A program made the position numbers and the translations under genes. From assembly GCA_022797215.1 (NCBI GenBank), contig JAAWKD010000016.1:1-47965 (forward strand): 47,965 nt of DNA, given 5' to 3'. Of the stretch, positions 34,956 through 43,900 are shown piece by piece (within the stretch, counting starts at the first letter, position 1; every line of letters begins with the position of its first letter). The notes under the pieces were generated by a model. It searched no databases, was not told where the DNA came from, and worked only from the letters and a program-made list of their open reading frames with translations. The DNA comes from Clostridia bacterium (GTDB lineage: Bacteria; Bacillota; Clostridia; TANB77; CAG-508).

Positions 34956-35723
34956 ATGAAATTAGTTTCTTGGAATGTGAATGGATTAAGAGCAGCAGCA
35001 CAAAAAGGGTTTAAAGAGTTTTTTAAAAATGTAGATGCGGATATTTTTTGTATACAGGAAACCAAAATGCAAGAAGAACAAATTGACCTAGAATTAAACA
35101 GTATTTTTCAAGAATATATTTGTTATTGGAATAGTGCAATTAAAAAAGGATATTCAGGAACAGCAATATTTACAAGACAAAAACCAATCAATGTAACCTA
35201 TGGTATTGGAATAGAGGAACATGACCAAGAGGGAAGAATCATTACACTAGAATTTGAAAACTTTTTTATGGTAAATTGTTATACACCAAATTCTAAAAGG
35301 GAATTAGAAAGATTGTCCTATCGTATGATATGGGAAGATGAAATATGCAAATATTTATCAAAATTAGATAAAATGAAACCTGTTATTTACTGTGGAGATT
35401 TGAATGTAGCACATGAAGAAATAGATTTAAAGAATCCAAAAACAAATCATAGAAATGCAGGATTTACAGATGAGGAAAGAGGAAAAATGACACAATTATT
35501 AGCAGCAGGTTTTACAGATACCTTCCGTTATCTATATCCAACAAAAGAAAACTGCTACACTTGGTGGTCTTATATGTTTCATGCAAGAGAAAAAAATGTA
35601 GGATGGAGAATAGATTATTTTATTACATCAAAATCGATAGAAAAGAAAATTAAAGAAAGTACAATATATGCAGATGTTATGGGAAGCGACCACTGCCCAG
35701 TAGGGCTAACAATAGAAATATAA
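34956..35723 (+). CDS. exoA: exodeoxyribonuclease III (AP endonuclease, ExoA/Xth)
   Basis: A 255-aa EEP-fold nuclease that cuts DNA at abasic sites and trims 3' blocks in base-excision repair. Signature residues are all present: SWNVNGLRAA (Asn7), IFCIQETKMQ (Glu metal ligand), CGDLNVAHEEIDLKNP (Asp-Asn pair), WWSYMFHAREKNVGWRIDYF and GSDHCPVGL (catalytic His). Length is typical of the ExoA branch. GGAGAG lies five bases before ATG 34956. It is followed by its own terminator. Confidence 0.95.
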   Translation: MKLVSWNVNGLRAAAQKGFKEFFKNVDADIFCIQETKMQEEQIDLELNSIFQEYICYWNSAIKKGYSGTAIFTRQKPINVTYGIGIEEHDQEGRIITLEFENFFMVNCYTPNSKRELERLSYRMIWEDEICKYLSKLDKMKPVIYCGDLNVAHEEIDLKNPKTNHRNAGFTDEERGKMTQLLAAGFTDTFRYLYPTKENCYTWWSYMFHAREKNVGWRIDYFITSKSIEKKIKESTIYADVMGSDHCPVGLTIEI

Positions 35724-35728
35724 ACAAG

Positions 35729-35769
35729 AAGCAACCTGTATAGAAGAAAACTCCTATAAGGCTGCTTTT
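35729..35769 (+). terminator. intrinsic terminator after exoA
   Basis: AAGCAACCTGTATAG (35729-35743) pairs imperfectly with CTATAAGGCTGCTT (35754-35767), followed by TT and a G-interrupted T-run. Confidence 0.6.
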
Positions 35770-35800
35770 GTGTCAGATGGTTTTGTAGATATAAAATGCC

Positions 35801-36172
35801 TTAGAATCCGAAGATAAACTTCGCGAACAGGAATCCGCCGAAGAATATTGCGAATATCGCAGAGGATGTAATGAAAAACGTAGGGCGCCGTTCCTCACGA
35901 AATGCCTTGGAGGCTACTTCGATAAGGATGAAGATGGGAGCTAGCAGGATGATCACATAGACTACTGAGAAAATCCAAGCCTTTACGTCAAATAAGAATT
36001 TGGCGAAAAGGAATGAACCTGCACAGAAGACAAGCATTGTGACCAAACTGATGATGAGTGTCGGCCGCTTTTCCTCTACAAACGCCTTGTGAGCGATATG
36101 AGAGAGGAAAAGGAAAATGCCTATTACTGCAATCAAATAGCCCAGTGCAACGAACCACGCTGATGCATTCAT
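35801..36172 (-). CDS. four-helix membrane protein made of two tandem 60-residue repeats, GC-rich island
   Basis: A 123-aa protein, not recognised. It is an obvious internal duplication with a 60-residue offset: K29-F61 (KAFVEEKRPTLIIS...GSFLFAKFLF) matches K89-F121 (KAFREERRPTFFIT...GGFLFAKFIF), and W6 and Y12 align with W66 and Y72. Each half holds two membrane helices joined by the charged KAFxEExRPT loop. AAGAAGAGG precedes ATG at 36172 on the minus strand. The DNA is markedly richer in G+C than its surroundings and uses CGG, CGC, CTG and GCG codons absent or rare nearby, pointing to recent transfer. Function unknown; the shape suggests a small channel or transporter-like protein. Confidence 0.65.
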   Translation of the reverse strand: MNASAWFVALGYLIAVIGIFLFLSHIAHKAFVEEKRPTLIISLVTMLVFCAGSFLFAKFLFDVKAWIFSVVYVIILLAPIFILIEVASKAFREERRPTFFITSSAIFAIFFGGFLFAKFIFGF

Positions 36173-36226
36173 GAAATCTACCTCTTCTTTCTTAAACTTT
36201 TAAGGGATGTCATTCTCTAATGTCTA

Positions 36227-36248
36227 CATACACTCTGACAGATGTATG
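36227..36248. promoter_or_regulatory. inverted repeat upstream of the duplicated membrane protein
   Basis: CATACA (36227-36232) and TGTATG (36243-36248) frame an inner TCTG-A-CAGA; only one base is unpaired. It lies 55-76 bases upstream of the minus-strand start at 36172. Candidate operator. Confidence 0.4.
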
Positions 36249-36374
36249 ATTGCCAAAAGAAAATAATAAAATAGAACTAAGTTTATTATAACGCAAATTA
36301 TGTAAAATGTCTAATCAAGCAACCGTAAAACAGCCCAATTCAATAGGCTACTAAAAATAAAAAGGAGACGAAAC

Positions 36375-37505
36375 ATGGAAGAAAAGAAAAAAAGCTTTAC
36401 AAAATGGTTTTATTGGTTCACTTTAGGAATTGCCATTATTGTAGTATACAAACTACTAGATAATTTTAGCCAAATTACAGATTGGTTTGGAGAACTTTTT
36501 AATGTATTAATGCCATTTATTATGGGCTTATTAATTGCTTACTTATTCTATATTCCTTGTAGAAAAGTAGAAGGATGGTATCGTAAAGCAAAAAAATCTA
36601 AATTTGTAGTAAAAAGAGCAAGAGGCTTATCTATTATTACAGTATATATTATTGCAATTTTACTCATCATACTTGCTTTGAATTTTGTGATTCCAAATCT
36701 TACAAAAAGTGTTGCAGACTTTGTCAATAATTTTGGGGGTTATTATAACAGCACAATGGAAAGCATTAATAACTTGCCAGAAGATTCGGTTTGGAAAAAT
36801 GATGTTATTCTTAACTTAGCAGAACGTATCCAGAATATTGATTTAAAACAATACTTAAATATGGAAAGGCTAACAGAATATGCAAAAGGTGCTATCAATG
36901 TAGTTACTAGCATTTTTAACATATTTGTATCTTTTATTGTTTCTGTTTATCTATTAGCAGAAAGAAAAAGAATCTTAGAATTTCTTAGAAAACTAACAAA
37001 AGCAACCTTCAAGCAAGATACTTACCAAATGATTAGTAAATATTTTAACAAATCCAATGAAGTATTTTTTAGTTTTATTGGAGGGCAAGTATTAGACGCT
37101 TTTGTTGTAGGAGTTTTAACATCTATTGCTATGTCTATTCTAGGAGTAAAATATTCTATATTATTAGGTTTTATGATAGGACTATTTAACTTAATTCCAT
37201 ATTTTGGAGCTATTGTAGCAGTAGGAACTGCCATTATTATTACTATTTTTACAGGAGGCATTGGCCAAGCTGCTTTAATGGCAGTTGTAGTTATCATTTT
37301 ACAACAAATTGATGCCAATATTATTAATCCAAAAATCATAGGAGATTCACTATCTATTAGTCCACTACTTGTTATCTTTGCAGTAACGGTCGGAGGCGCA
37401 TATTTTGGGGTACTTGGTATGTTTTTAGCAGTTCCTGTATTTACTGTTATTAAACTACTTATAGAAGAATACATAGAATATAAAGAAATGAAGGAAATCA
37501 CTTAA
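36375..37505 (+). CDS. AI-2E family transporter (YdbI/PerM-type permease)
   Basis: A 376-aa polytopic membrane protein with about eight helices. Features typical of the family are the N-terminal FTLGIAIIVVYKLLDNF, the amphipathic middle domain (about residues 115-190) and the C-terminal GQVLDAFVVGVLTSIAMSILG, then FNLIPYFGAIVAVGTAI and GDSLSISPLLVIFAV...GVLGMFLAVPV. The family name comes from the E. coli AI-2 exporter TqsA, but most members have no proven substrate, and some export ions. AAGGAGACG precedes ATG 36375. Single-gene unit with its own terminator. Confidence 0.88.
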   Translation: MEEKKKSFTKWFYWFTLGIAIIVVYKLLDNFSQITDWFGELFNVLMPFIMGLLIAYLFYIPCRKVEGWYRKAKKSKFVVKRARGLSIITVYIIAILLIILALNFVIPNLTKSVADFVNNFGGYYNSTMESINNLPEDSVWKNDVILNLAERIQNIDLKQYLNMERLTEYAKGAINVVTSIFNIFVSFIVSVYLLAERKRILEFLRKLTKATFKQDTYQMISKYFNKSNEVFFSFIGGQVLDAFVVGVLTSIAMSILGVKYSILLGFMIGLFNLIPYFGAIVAVGTAIIITIFTGGIGQAALMAVVVIILQQIDANIINPKIIGDSLSISPLLVIFAVTVGGAYFGVLGMFLAVPVFTVIKLLIEEYIEYKEMKEIT

Positions 37506-37535
37506 GGAAATCTTAATGATTTCCTCTTCTTTTTC
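37505..37535 (+). terminator. intrinsic terminator after the AI-2E gene
   Basis: AGGAAATC (37505-37512) pairs with GATTTCCT (37518-37525), followed by CTTCTTTTTC. Confidence 0.7.
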
Positions 37536-37578
37536 TTAAGAAGTTTATGATATAGTATAACAAATTGTAGTTGATAAG

Positions 37579-37623
37579 TTACTATAACGTGTTATAGTAA
37601 TTTAACGAAAAATATGCTATAAT
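37579..37623 (+). promoter_or_regulatory. promoter of the two-component operon with a perfect palindrome over the -35 region
   Basis: TTACTATAAC (37579-37588) and GTTATAGTAA (37591-37600) are perfect 10-base arms around GT. The next TATAAT (37618-37623) lies 17 bases after the palindrome, so the palindrome covers the -35 position and probably binds a regulator. Confidence 0.55.
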
Positions 37624-37652
37624 AAACGAAAATTCAAAGGGAGAAAAAAGAA

Positions 37653-38366
37653 ATGTACAATATTTTAGTAGTCGATGATGACAAAGAAATTGTTAATGCA
37701 ATAGAAATTTATTTAAGCAAAGAAGGTTATCAGATTTTAAAAGCATATAATGGAATGGATGCTCTTAAAATCGTCAAAGAACGTGAAGATATTCACTTAA
37801 TCTTATTAGACATTATGATGCCAAAATTAGACGGAATTAGTACAGCTAATTTAATTCGTAAGGATAAAGCAATTCCAATTATTATGCTTTCAGCAAAATC
37901 GGAAGATTACGATAAAATTACAGGGCTTAATAATGGTGCAGATGATTATATTACAAAACCATTTAATCCTCTAGAGCTGATTGCAAGAGTCAACTCACAA
38001 ATTAGGAGATATACTTCTTTAGGTTCTATTGTAGACCAAATGCAAGAAGGAGAAAATGTTTATCATTCTGGAGATTTAGTAATTAATGATGATACCAAAA
38101 AAGTAGAAGTGGAAGGAAACGAGGTAAAGTTAACTCCTACAGAATACAATATTTTAAGGTTCTTAACAAAAAATAAAGGAATTGTATATTCCATAGAGCA
38201 AATTTATGAAAATGTATGGGAAGAAGAATGTTATGGAGCAGAAAATATCATTGCAGTACATATCAGACATATTAGAGAAAAAATAGAAATCAATCCAAGA
38301 GAACCTAAATACTTAAAGGTAATATGGGGAATTGGCTATAAGATTGAAAATTTAGATTCAAATTAA
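37653..38366 (+). CDS. OmpR/PhoB-family response regulator
   Basis: A 237-aa protein with an N-terminal receiver domain (acidic pocket VVDDD near residues 5-9, phosphoacceptor Asp in LLLDIMMPKLDG at about residue 52, Lys in DYITKPFNPLEL) and a C-terminal winged helix (about 140-235, KLTPTEYNILRFL...YKIE). When phosphorylated by the kinase encoded next, it should bind DNA as a dimer. RBS AAGGGAG precedes ATG 37653. The palindrome just upstream may be its own or another regulator's site. Targets are not visible. Confidence 0.92.
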   Translation: MYNILVVDDDKEIVNAIEIYLSKEGYQILKAYNGMDALKIVKEREDIHLILLDIMMPKLDGISTANLIRKDKAIPIIMLSAKSEDYDKITGLNNGADDYITKPFNPLELIARVNSQIRRYTSLGSIVDQMQEGENVYHSGDLVINDDTKKVEVEGNEVKLTPTEYNILRFLTKNKGIVYSIEQIYENVWEEECYGAENIIAVHIRHIREKIEINPREPKYLKVIWGIGYKIENLDSN

Positions 38367-38404
38367 TCTAATGTTTCATTACAAAATAGAGAAGGGAGGA
38401 CACA

Positions 38405-40516
38405 ATGGAAAAAAATAAAATTAGTTGGGCAAGAGTTAGCAAAAATATTTGTTATTTTTTAGCACCCTTTTTTGGTTTAATCTTAATTGCTTGTGTAACA
38501 GGTTTAGTTATTATAGATACAGATATTGAAGTCGAAGAAACAACAAATTATTATGATACAAAACTATTTTCTAATAATTATTTTAACTCTATTTATAGCT
38601 ATTTCTATATTCCTGTACTTGCTAATGACCAATCCAATAATCAAAGTCTTATTGCTACTGAGGAAAGTCAGGTAGAGGAGTATACAGAGTATCAAGACAG
38701 TAGTTATGAACGTTATGGACTAGTAGAATATTATGGCTATGATGTGCAAGAAGGTGTAATCATCAATGGAAAAAAAGGAACGATTTATTACAACAGAAAT
38801 ACAAATAATAACTTTAAATATTTAATGATAGATTCCCAAAAAGCTGTTGCTGTTACGAACTTAGAACATACTATGAGAACAGATAGTATAGAAGAGATAA
38901 AAGAAGTTATCGGACAAAATTCTATTTATTGGAATTTCCAACAAGGAAAAGTAGACACGAATATTGCACACTTATCCATAGAAGAAATTCGATATAAAAC
39001 GCAATATAAAAATATGAGTAATGCTAATATTAAAGAAGTATATACCTCTTTAGAAGATAATTTACCATATAAAGACGATTATGCACTTACCAAATTAACT
39101 TATGACTTATCAATGAAAGCAAATACTTTAGCGCCAATTTTAATTCCACTTTGTATTGCTGTATTATTAGCATTAGGTCTTATTATTTTAAATGGAATTG
39201 GAAAAAAAGGAAAAGGTCCAGGAATTCATCTAAATGGATTTGATAAAATGCCATTAGAGTTAGCTTTTGTTATAGGATTTTTGATAGCAGGAATAGGGAT
39301 TTCCTGTTTTGCAGCAGTAACTTCAGAACTTAGAGCAGTTATTTTCAGTGGAGTGGTAATAGGTTGTCTCATAATTTACTTAGCAAGTATGTTGTTATTA
39401 GAAACTGTAGTTAAAAGAATGAAAACACATACTCTATGGAAAACTACAATACTCTATATGATAGGTCATGGCATCAAAAACATATTTGATAATCGTAAAT
39501 TTGCAACAAAGCTAGTATTAGCCTATGGAGGGTTTTGCTTAGTAGGAGGAATTTCCATAACAGCTATGCTATATGCTCAATACAATTATGGAGATAGAGC
39601 CACTATCTTTTTCTGGTTCTTAGTTATTATGGGGGTAGGAATAAGGACTTTTATGTATTTATTCCAAAAAATGAGGCAATTTGAGAATATTCAAAAAGCA
39701 TTACAAGCAATTTATGAAGGAAATACCAATATAGACCTAGACTCTGATGAACTAACAGGTACATTAAAGCAAATGGCAGTCTATATTGAAGATATTGCAG
39801 GTGGGTTATCCAATGCCATACAGGCAAGTTTAAAAAATGAAAGGCAAAAAACAGAATTAATTACCAATGTATCACATGACATTAAAACACCACTTACTTC
39901 TATTATCAATTATGTGGATTTATTAAAAAAGGAAGAAATGCCAAATGAAAAAGCAAAAGAATACTTAGAAATATTAGATAGTAAGTCACAAAGATTAAAA
40001 AGGTTAACAGAGGATTTAGTAGAAGCCTCGAAAGCATCTTCGGGAAATATAAAATTAAAAATGGAAAAAATTAATGTGAATGAATTAATTAAACAGGTTT
40101 CAGGGGAATTTGAAGATAGGTTCAAAGAAAGAAAACTAGAAGAAATCATGACACTTCCAGAAGAAAATCTTTTTATTCAAGCAGATGGAAGATATCTATA
40201 CCGTGTTTTAGAAAATTTGTATTCCAACAGTTCAAAATATGCTATGGAAGGTTCAAGGATTTACTTAGATGTTGTACCAAAGCAAACAAGTGTCGTTATT
40301 CAAATGAAAAACGTGTCAAAAGAAAAATTAAATATTACTACAGACGAATTAATGCAACGTTTTGTTAGAGGAGATAGTTCTAGAAATATAGAAGGAAGCG
40401 GACTAGGGCTTTCTATTGCATCTAGTTTAACAGAATTACAAGGTGGAAAATTCCATATCTATTTAGATGGAGACTTATTTAAAGTAACTTTAGGATTTGA
40501 GAAAATGAAAGAATAA
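38405..40516 (+). CDS. multi-helix sensor histidine kinase
   Basis: A 703-aa membrane kinase. After one N-terminal helix (about residues 15-38) comes an extracellular sensor of about 200 residues, then about five closely spaced helices (about 245-420), a HAMP-like linker and the kinase core. The H-box is LITNVSHDIKTPLTSIINYVDLL (about 483-505), the N-box VLENLYSNSSKYA and the G2-box GSGLGLSIASSL. The usual DxGxG (G1) motif is replaced by the MKNVSKEKLNITTDELMQRF stretch, as in a known clostridial subgroup. The gene follows the response regulator by 38 bases. The signal is unknown; neighbouring envelope genes suggest envelope sensing. Confidence 0.9.
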   Translation: MEKNKISWARVSKNICYFLAPFFGLILIACVTGLVIIDTDIEVEETTNYYDTKLFSNNYFNSIYSYFYIPVLANDQSNNQSLIATEESQVEEYTEYQDSSYERYGLVEYYGYDVQEGVIINGKKGTIYYNRNTNNNFKYLMIDSQKAVAVTNLEHTMRTDSIEEIKEVIGQNSIYWNFQQGKVDTNIAHLSIEEIRYKTQYKNMSNANIKEVYTSLEDNLPYKDDYALTKLTYDLSMKANTLAPILIPLCIAVLLALGLIILNGIGKKGKGPGIHLNGFDKMPLELAFVIGFLIAGIGISCFAAVTSELRAVIFSGVVIGCLIIYLASMLLLETVVKRMKTHTLWKTTILYMIGHGIKNIFDNRKFATKLVLAYGGFCLVGGISITAMLYAQYNYGDRATIFFWFLVIMGVGIRTFMYLFQKMRQFENIQKALQAIYEGNTNIDLDSDELTGTLKQMAVYIEDIAGGLSNAIQASLKNERQKTELITNVSHDIKTPLTSIINYVDLLKKEEMPNEKAKEYLEILDSKSQRLKRLTEDLVEASKASSGNIKLKMEKINVNELIKQVSGEFEDRFKERKLEEIMTLPEENLFIQADGRYLYRVLENLYSNSSKYAMEGSRIYLDVVPKQTSVVIQMKNVSKEKLNITTDELMQRFVRGDSSRNIEGSGLGLSIASSLTELQGGKFHIYLDGDLFKVTLGFEKMKE

Positions 40517-40544
40517 TGAAAAAAAGTAGTTAGAGGGAGTGGAG

Positions 40545-40618
40545 TGAACCCCAATTATTAGACAAAATAAGTGATATGAACCCAAAATGTTAGACAAAAC
40601 ATGGAGGGTTCATTTCAT
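40545..40618. repeat. two 23-bp direct repeats and inverted arms, likely IS-end remnants
   Basis: TGAACCCCAATTATTAGACAAAA (40545-40567) is repeated, with 4 differences, at 40577-40599; the shared ends are TGAACCC and TTAGACAAAA. An inverted ATGAACCC/GGGTTCAT (40576-40583, 40607-40614) and ATGTCTAA (40617-40624) follow. The pattern resembles terminal repeats of IS3-family elements, as far as I recall, but no transposase remains. It lies in the 400-base gap between the kinase and the adhesin gene. Confidence 0.45.
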
Positions 40619-40834
40619 GTCTAAATACTTTTTTATTTAGGCTCTGTTAACATTGCTTTTTTTAATAGCCCTAAGAAAAAATCAAGATAAAACAAAAAAA
40701 CAAAGTATAATATGACGAAAATGTAATAAGAATGTCAAATTAGTAAAAAAAGAAAGAGGGAATCGAAAAAAAGGTGTTCCGTAAGCCAAAAATGCCTACA
40801 AAAAGTATCTTAGTAAGACTGGAAAATATTGCTA

Positions 40835-40863
40835 TTGACAACAGGTAATGCAAAATATAAAAT
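40835..40863 (+). promoter_or_regulatory. sigma-A type promoter of the giant adhesin gene
   Basis: Perfect TTGACA (40835-40840), 17-base spacer, TAAAAT (40858-40863), 53 bases before the start. The rest of the 40625-40834 gap holds AT-rich sequence in which I see no gene. Confidence 0.6.
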
Positions 40864-40916
40864 AAAGATAAAATAATAGTAAAAATAGGCTTAATCTACA
40901 AAAGAAGGTAAGAAAG

Positions 40917-43900
40917 ATGAAATCAAAAAAGGCAGGTTTATTAATTAGTTTAACATTAGGAATGCTTAGTGTCATAAGCATTTTTAGTCATGTACATGCG
41001 GCAACAGCAACTACTACCAAAACTCTTAACATTAAAGCTGTTAGAAACTCAGGTTATGGTTATAAAGTAGTGAATAATGCAACAAAATATATTTGGAAAA
41101 TCTACAATACAACTAATAATATAAATGAGACATTTTACTGTATAAAAGGTGGACCAGGATTTGGTTCAAGCTCTATGGATTCTGCTACAGCAACAGCAGA
41201 ATATACAGAGGCTTTTGACATGAAAAAGCCAGATAGTATTACGCCTACCTACCGAACAGCATTAAATCAAATTTATGGAACTCAAAATTATACAAGACTA
41301 ATGTGGGTGTTAGAACAATGCTATATACCAGCTAAATCAAATGCTTCTACTACTGATAGGCAAATTGCTATAAATAGCAAAAAAGCATTATTAGATGCAG
41401 TAGAGGTATATGCTAAGAAATATCCACAAATATATGAAAACACAAGTAATTTTAATGATAGATTAGTAGATAATTTAACAGAAGATGACATAGATGCTAC
41501 ACAACAGCTAGCAGTATGGTATTATACTAATAATGATGAGTATCATGTAGAAAATAATCCAACTATTCAATTAGGATACCAAGATAATGCATATGCATCA
41601 CTCAATTCCAATGATGATGAAGACAATGCTAGAATTCATGCAATTAATGCACTATTTGATTATCTGACAAAAACACCGCAACAAGCGGGTTTTTCATATA
41701 ATTATCAAACACAAGGTGATACTTCTAATCCTGTCCAAATAGCGCAAACAAATTCAAAAGTAGAAATATCAGGAAATCGATATGTAGTAGGACCATATAA
41801 AATTGAACAAATTAGAAATATTACTTATTCTTTAACTGCTAAATTTTTAGACGGAAATCATAATCAAATTTTTGATGTGAAATATCTAAACAGTAACAAA
41901 ATAGAAGTCTCAACGGGAACTACTATAAAAGATTTAGTAGGTCAAAGTTTTTATATTTCTATCCCAAGGACTACCAATGTAAGTAATATTGAAATGAATA
42001 TAAATGGTGAATTTTTTGACACCAATATTACATATTGGTCAGTAAAAAATCCGAGTGTATATAGAGACCAACCAGTAGTACAAGTGGAAAAAGGCAACAT
42101 TCTTTTCACAAGCAAGAAAGAAATACAATTAACAGGTTCTTATCAAATACAAATAGAAAAGGTAGACTTAAATGATAATGCAGCTAAATTAGAAAATGCA
42201 CAGTTTAGTTATCGACTACCAGGAGCAACTGCTAATGTAAGTGGGATAACAAATGCAGATGGAATTTTAGACTTAGGAACCATACCAATTACAGATATTA
42301 CAAATATGGACACAATTATAATTACAGAAGATGTGGCACCAGACAAATATAATAAATTGATAAATCAAATTACAGTACAAGTATCAAAAAGTATTGTAAA
42401 TGGAAGTTATGTAGCAACAAATGCCAATATTGTAAGTGGTAATGTCAATGGAATAAGTGTAAGCATTCAAGGAAATAATATTAAAATAACTATACCAAAT
42501 CAAAAAGTAACAGGCTCTTATCAGATACAATTAGAGAAAGTAGACTTAAATAATAATACAATCAAGTTGGAAAATGCACAATTTAGTTACAGTCTACCAA
42601 ATACAGCAGGACTTCAACAAGGTAGTACAAATGCAAATGGAATATTGAATATAGGAACAGTAAATATTACAGATAAAGACACGTTAGATACTATTACAAT
42701 TATAGAAGATATTGCGCCAAAAGGATATAACAAATTAATAGATAGTATAACAATACAAGTTACAAAAGGAATTTCACAAGGTAAATATATTGCAACCAAT
42801 GCTACTATTACATCAGGTGGTGTGTCAGGTACAGTAGTTAAAATAGAAAATAATATAATAAAAATAATAATACCAAATGAAAAGATAACAGGCTCTTACC
42901 AAATACAACTAGAAAAGGTAGATAGTGAAGATAATACAATTAAATTATCAGGAGCAGAATTTAACTATTATTTAGAAGGAACAACAGAACGATTACAAGG
43001 GACTACTAATGAAAGGGGAATTCTAGAATTAGGGACGATAAATATTATCGATCCCAATGTAGTAGATAATGTTACTATTACTGAAAAGGTAGCACCAGAA
43101 GGATATAACAAATTAATAGATAGTATAACAATACAAGTTACAAAAGGAATTTCACAGGGGAAATATATTGCAACCAATGCCAGTATTATAAGCGGTGTAA
43201 TAGAAGGAGCTAATGTTAAGATAGAAAATAATGTTATTAAAATTCAAGTTCCTAATAAGAAAATAGAAGGAGCCTATCAAATACAATTAGAAAAAGTAGA
43301 TGCTGATGATAATACAATAAAATTAGAGGGGGCAGAATTTAGCTATACATTACCAAATACAACTAGTGTTACTATGGAAACAACTGATAGCAATGGAGTT
43401 CTAAATTTAGGAACAGTCAATATTATAGATGTAAATCAAACAGACGAAATTACAATTATAGAAACGAAAGCACCACAAGGATATAAAAGCTTAATAAACA
43501 ATATTACTGTACAAGTCACCAAGGCAATTTCACAGGGGAAATATATTGCAACTAATGCCAGTATTACAAGTGGTGCAACAGAAGGAACTAATGTTAAGAT
43601 AGAAAATGATATTATAAAAATTCAAGTTCCTAATAAGAAAATAGAAGGAAACTATCAAATACAATTAGAAAAAGTAGATGCTGATGATAATACAATAAAG
43701 TTATCAAATGCACAATTTAGTTATAAGTTACCAAGTCAAGAAGAAGCAATAGGATTTACAGATGAAAATGGAGTTTTAAATTTAGGAATAGTAAAAATTA
43801 CAGAAGTTAATACCACAGATATCATTCAAATAACAGAGAAAACTGCTCCAGAAGGATATAGCCCATTAATAGATAAAATTAGTCTAAAAATTACCAAGGG

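Noticed and set aside
40760-40830. Possible riboswitch before the giant adhesin
   Set aside because: GTGTTCCGTAAGCC looked faintly like part of a c-di-GMP aptamer, but the conserved core and pairing could not be found, and the promoter at 40835 lies downstream, so the region would not be in the mRNA.
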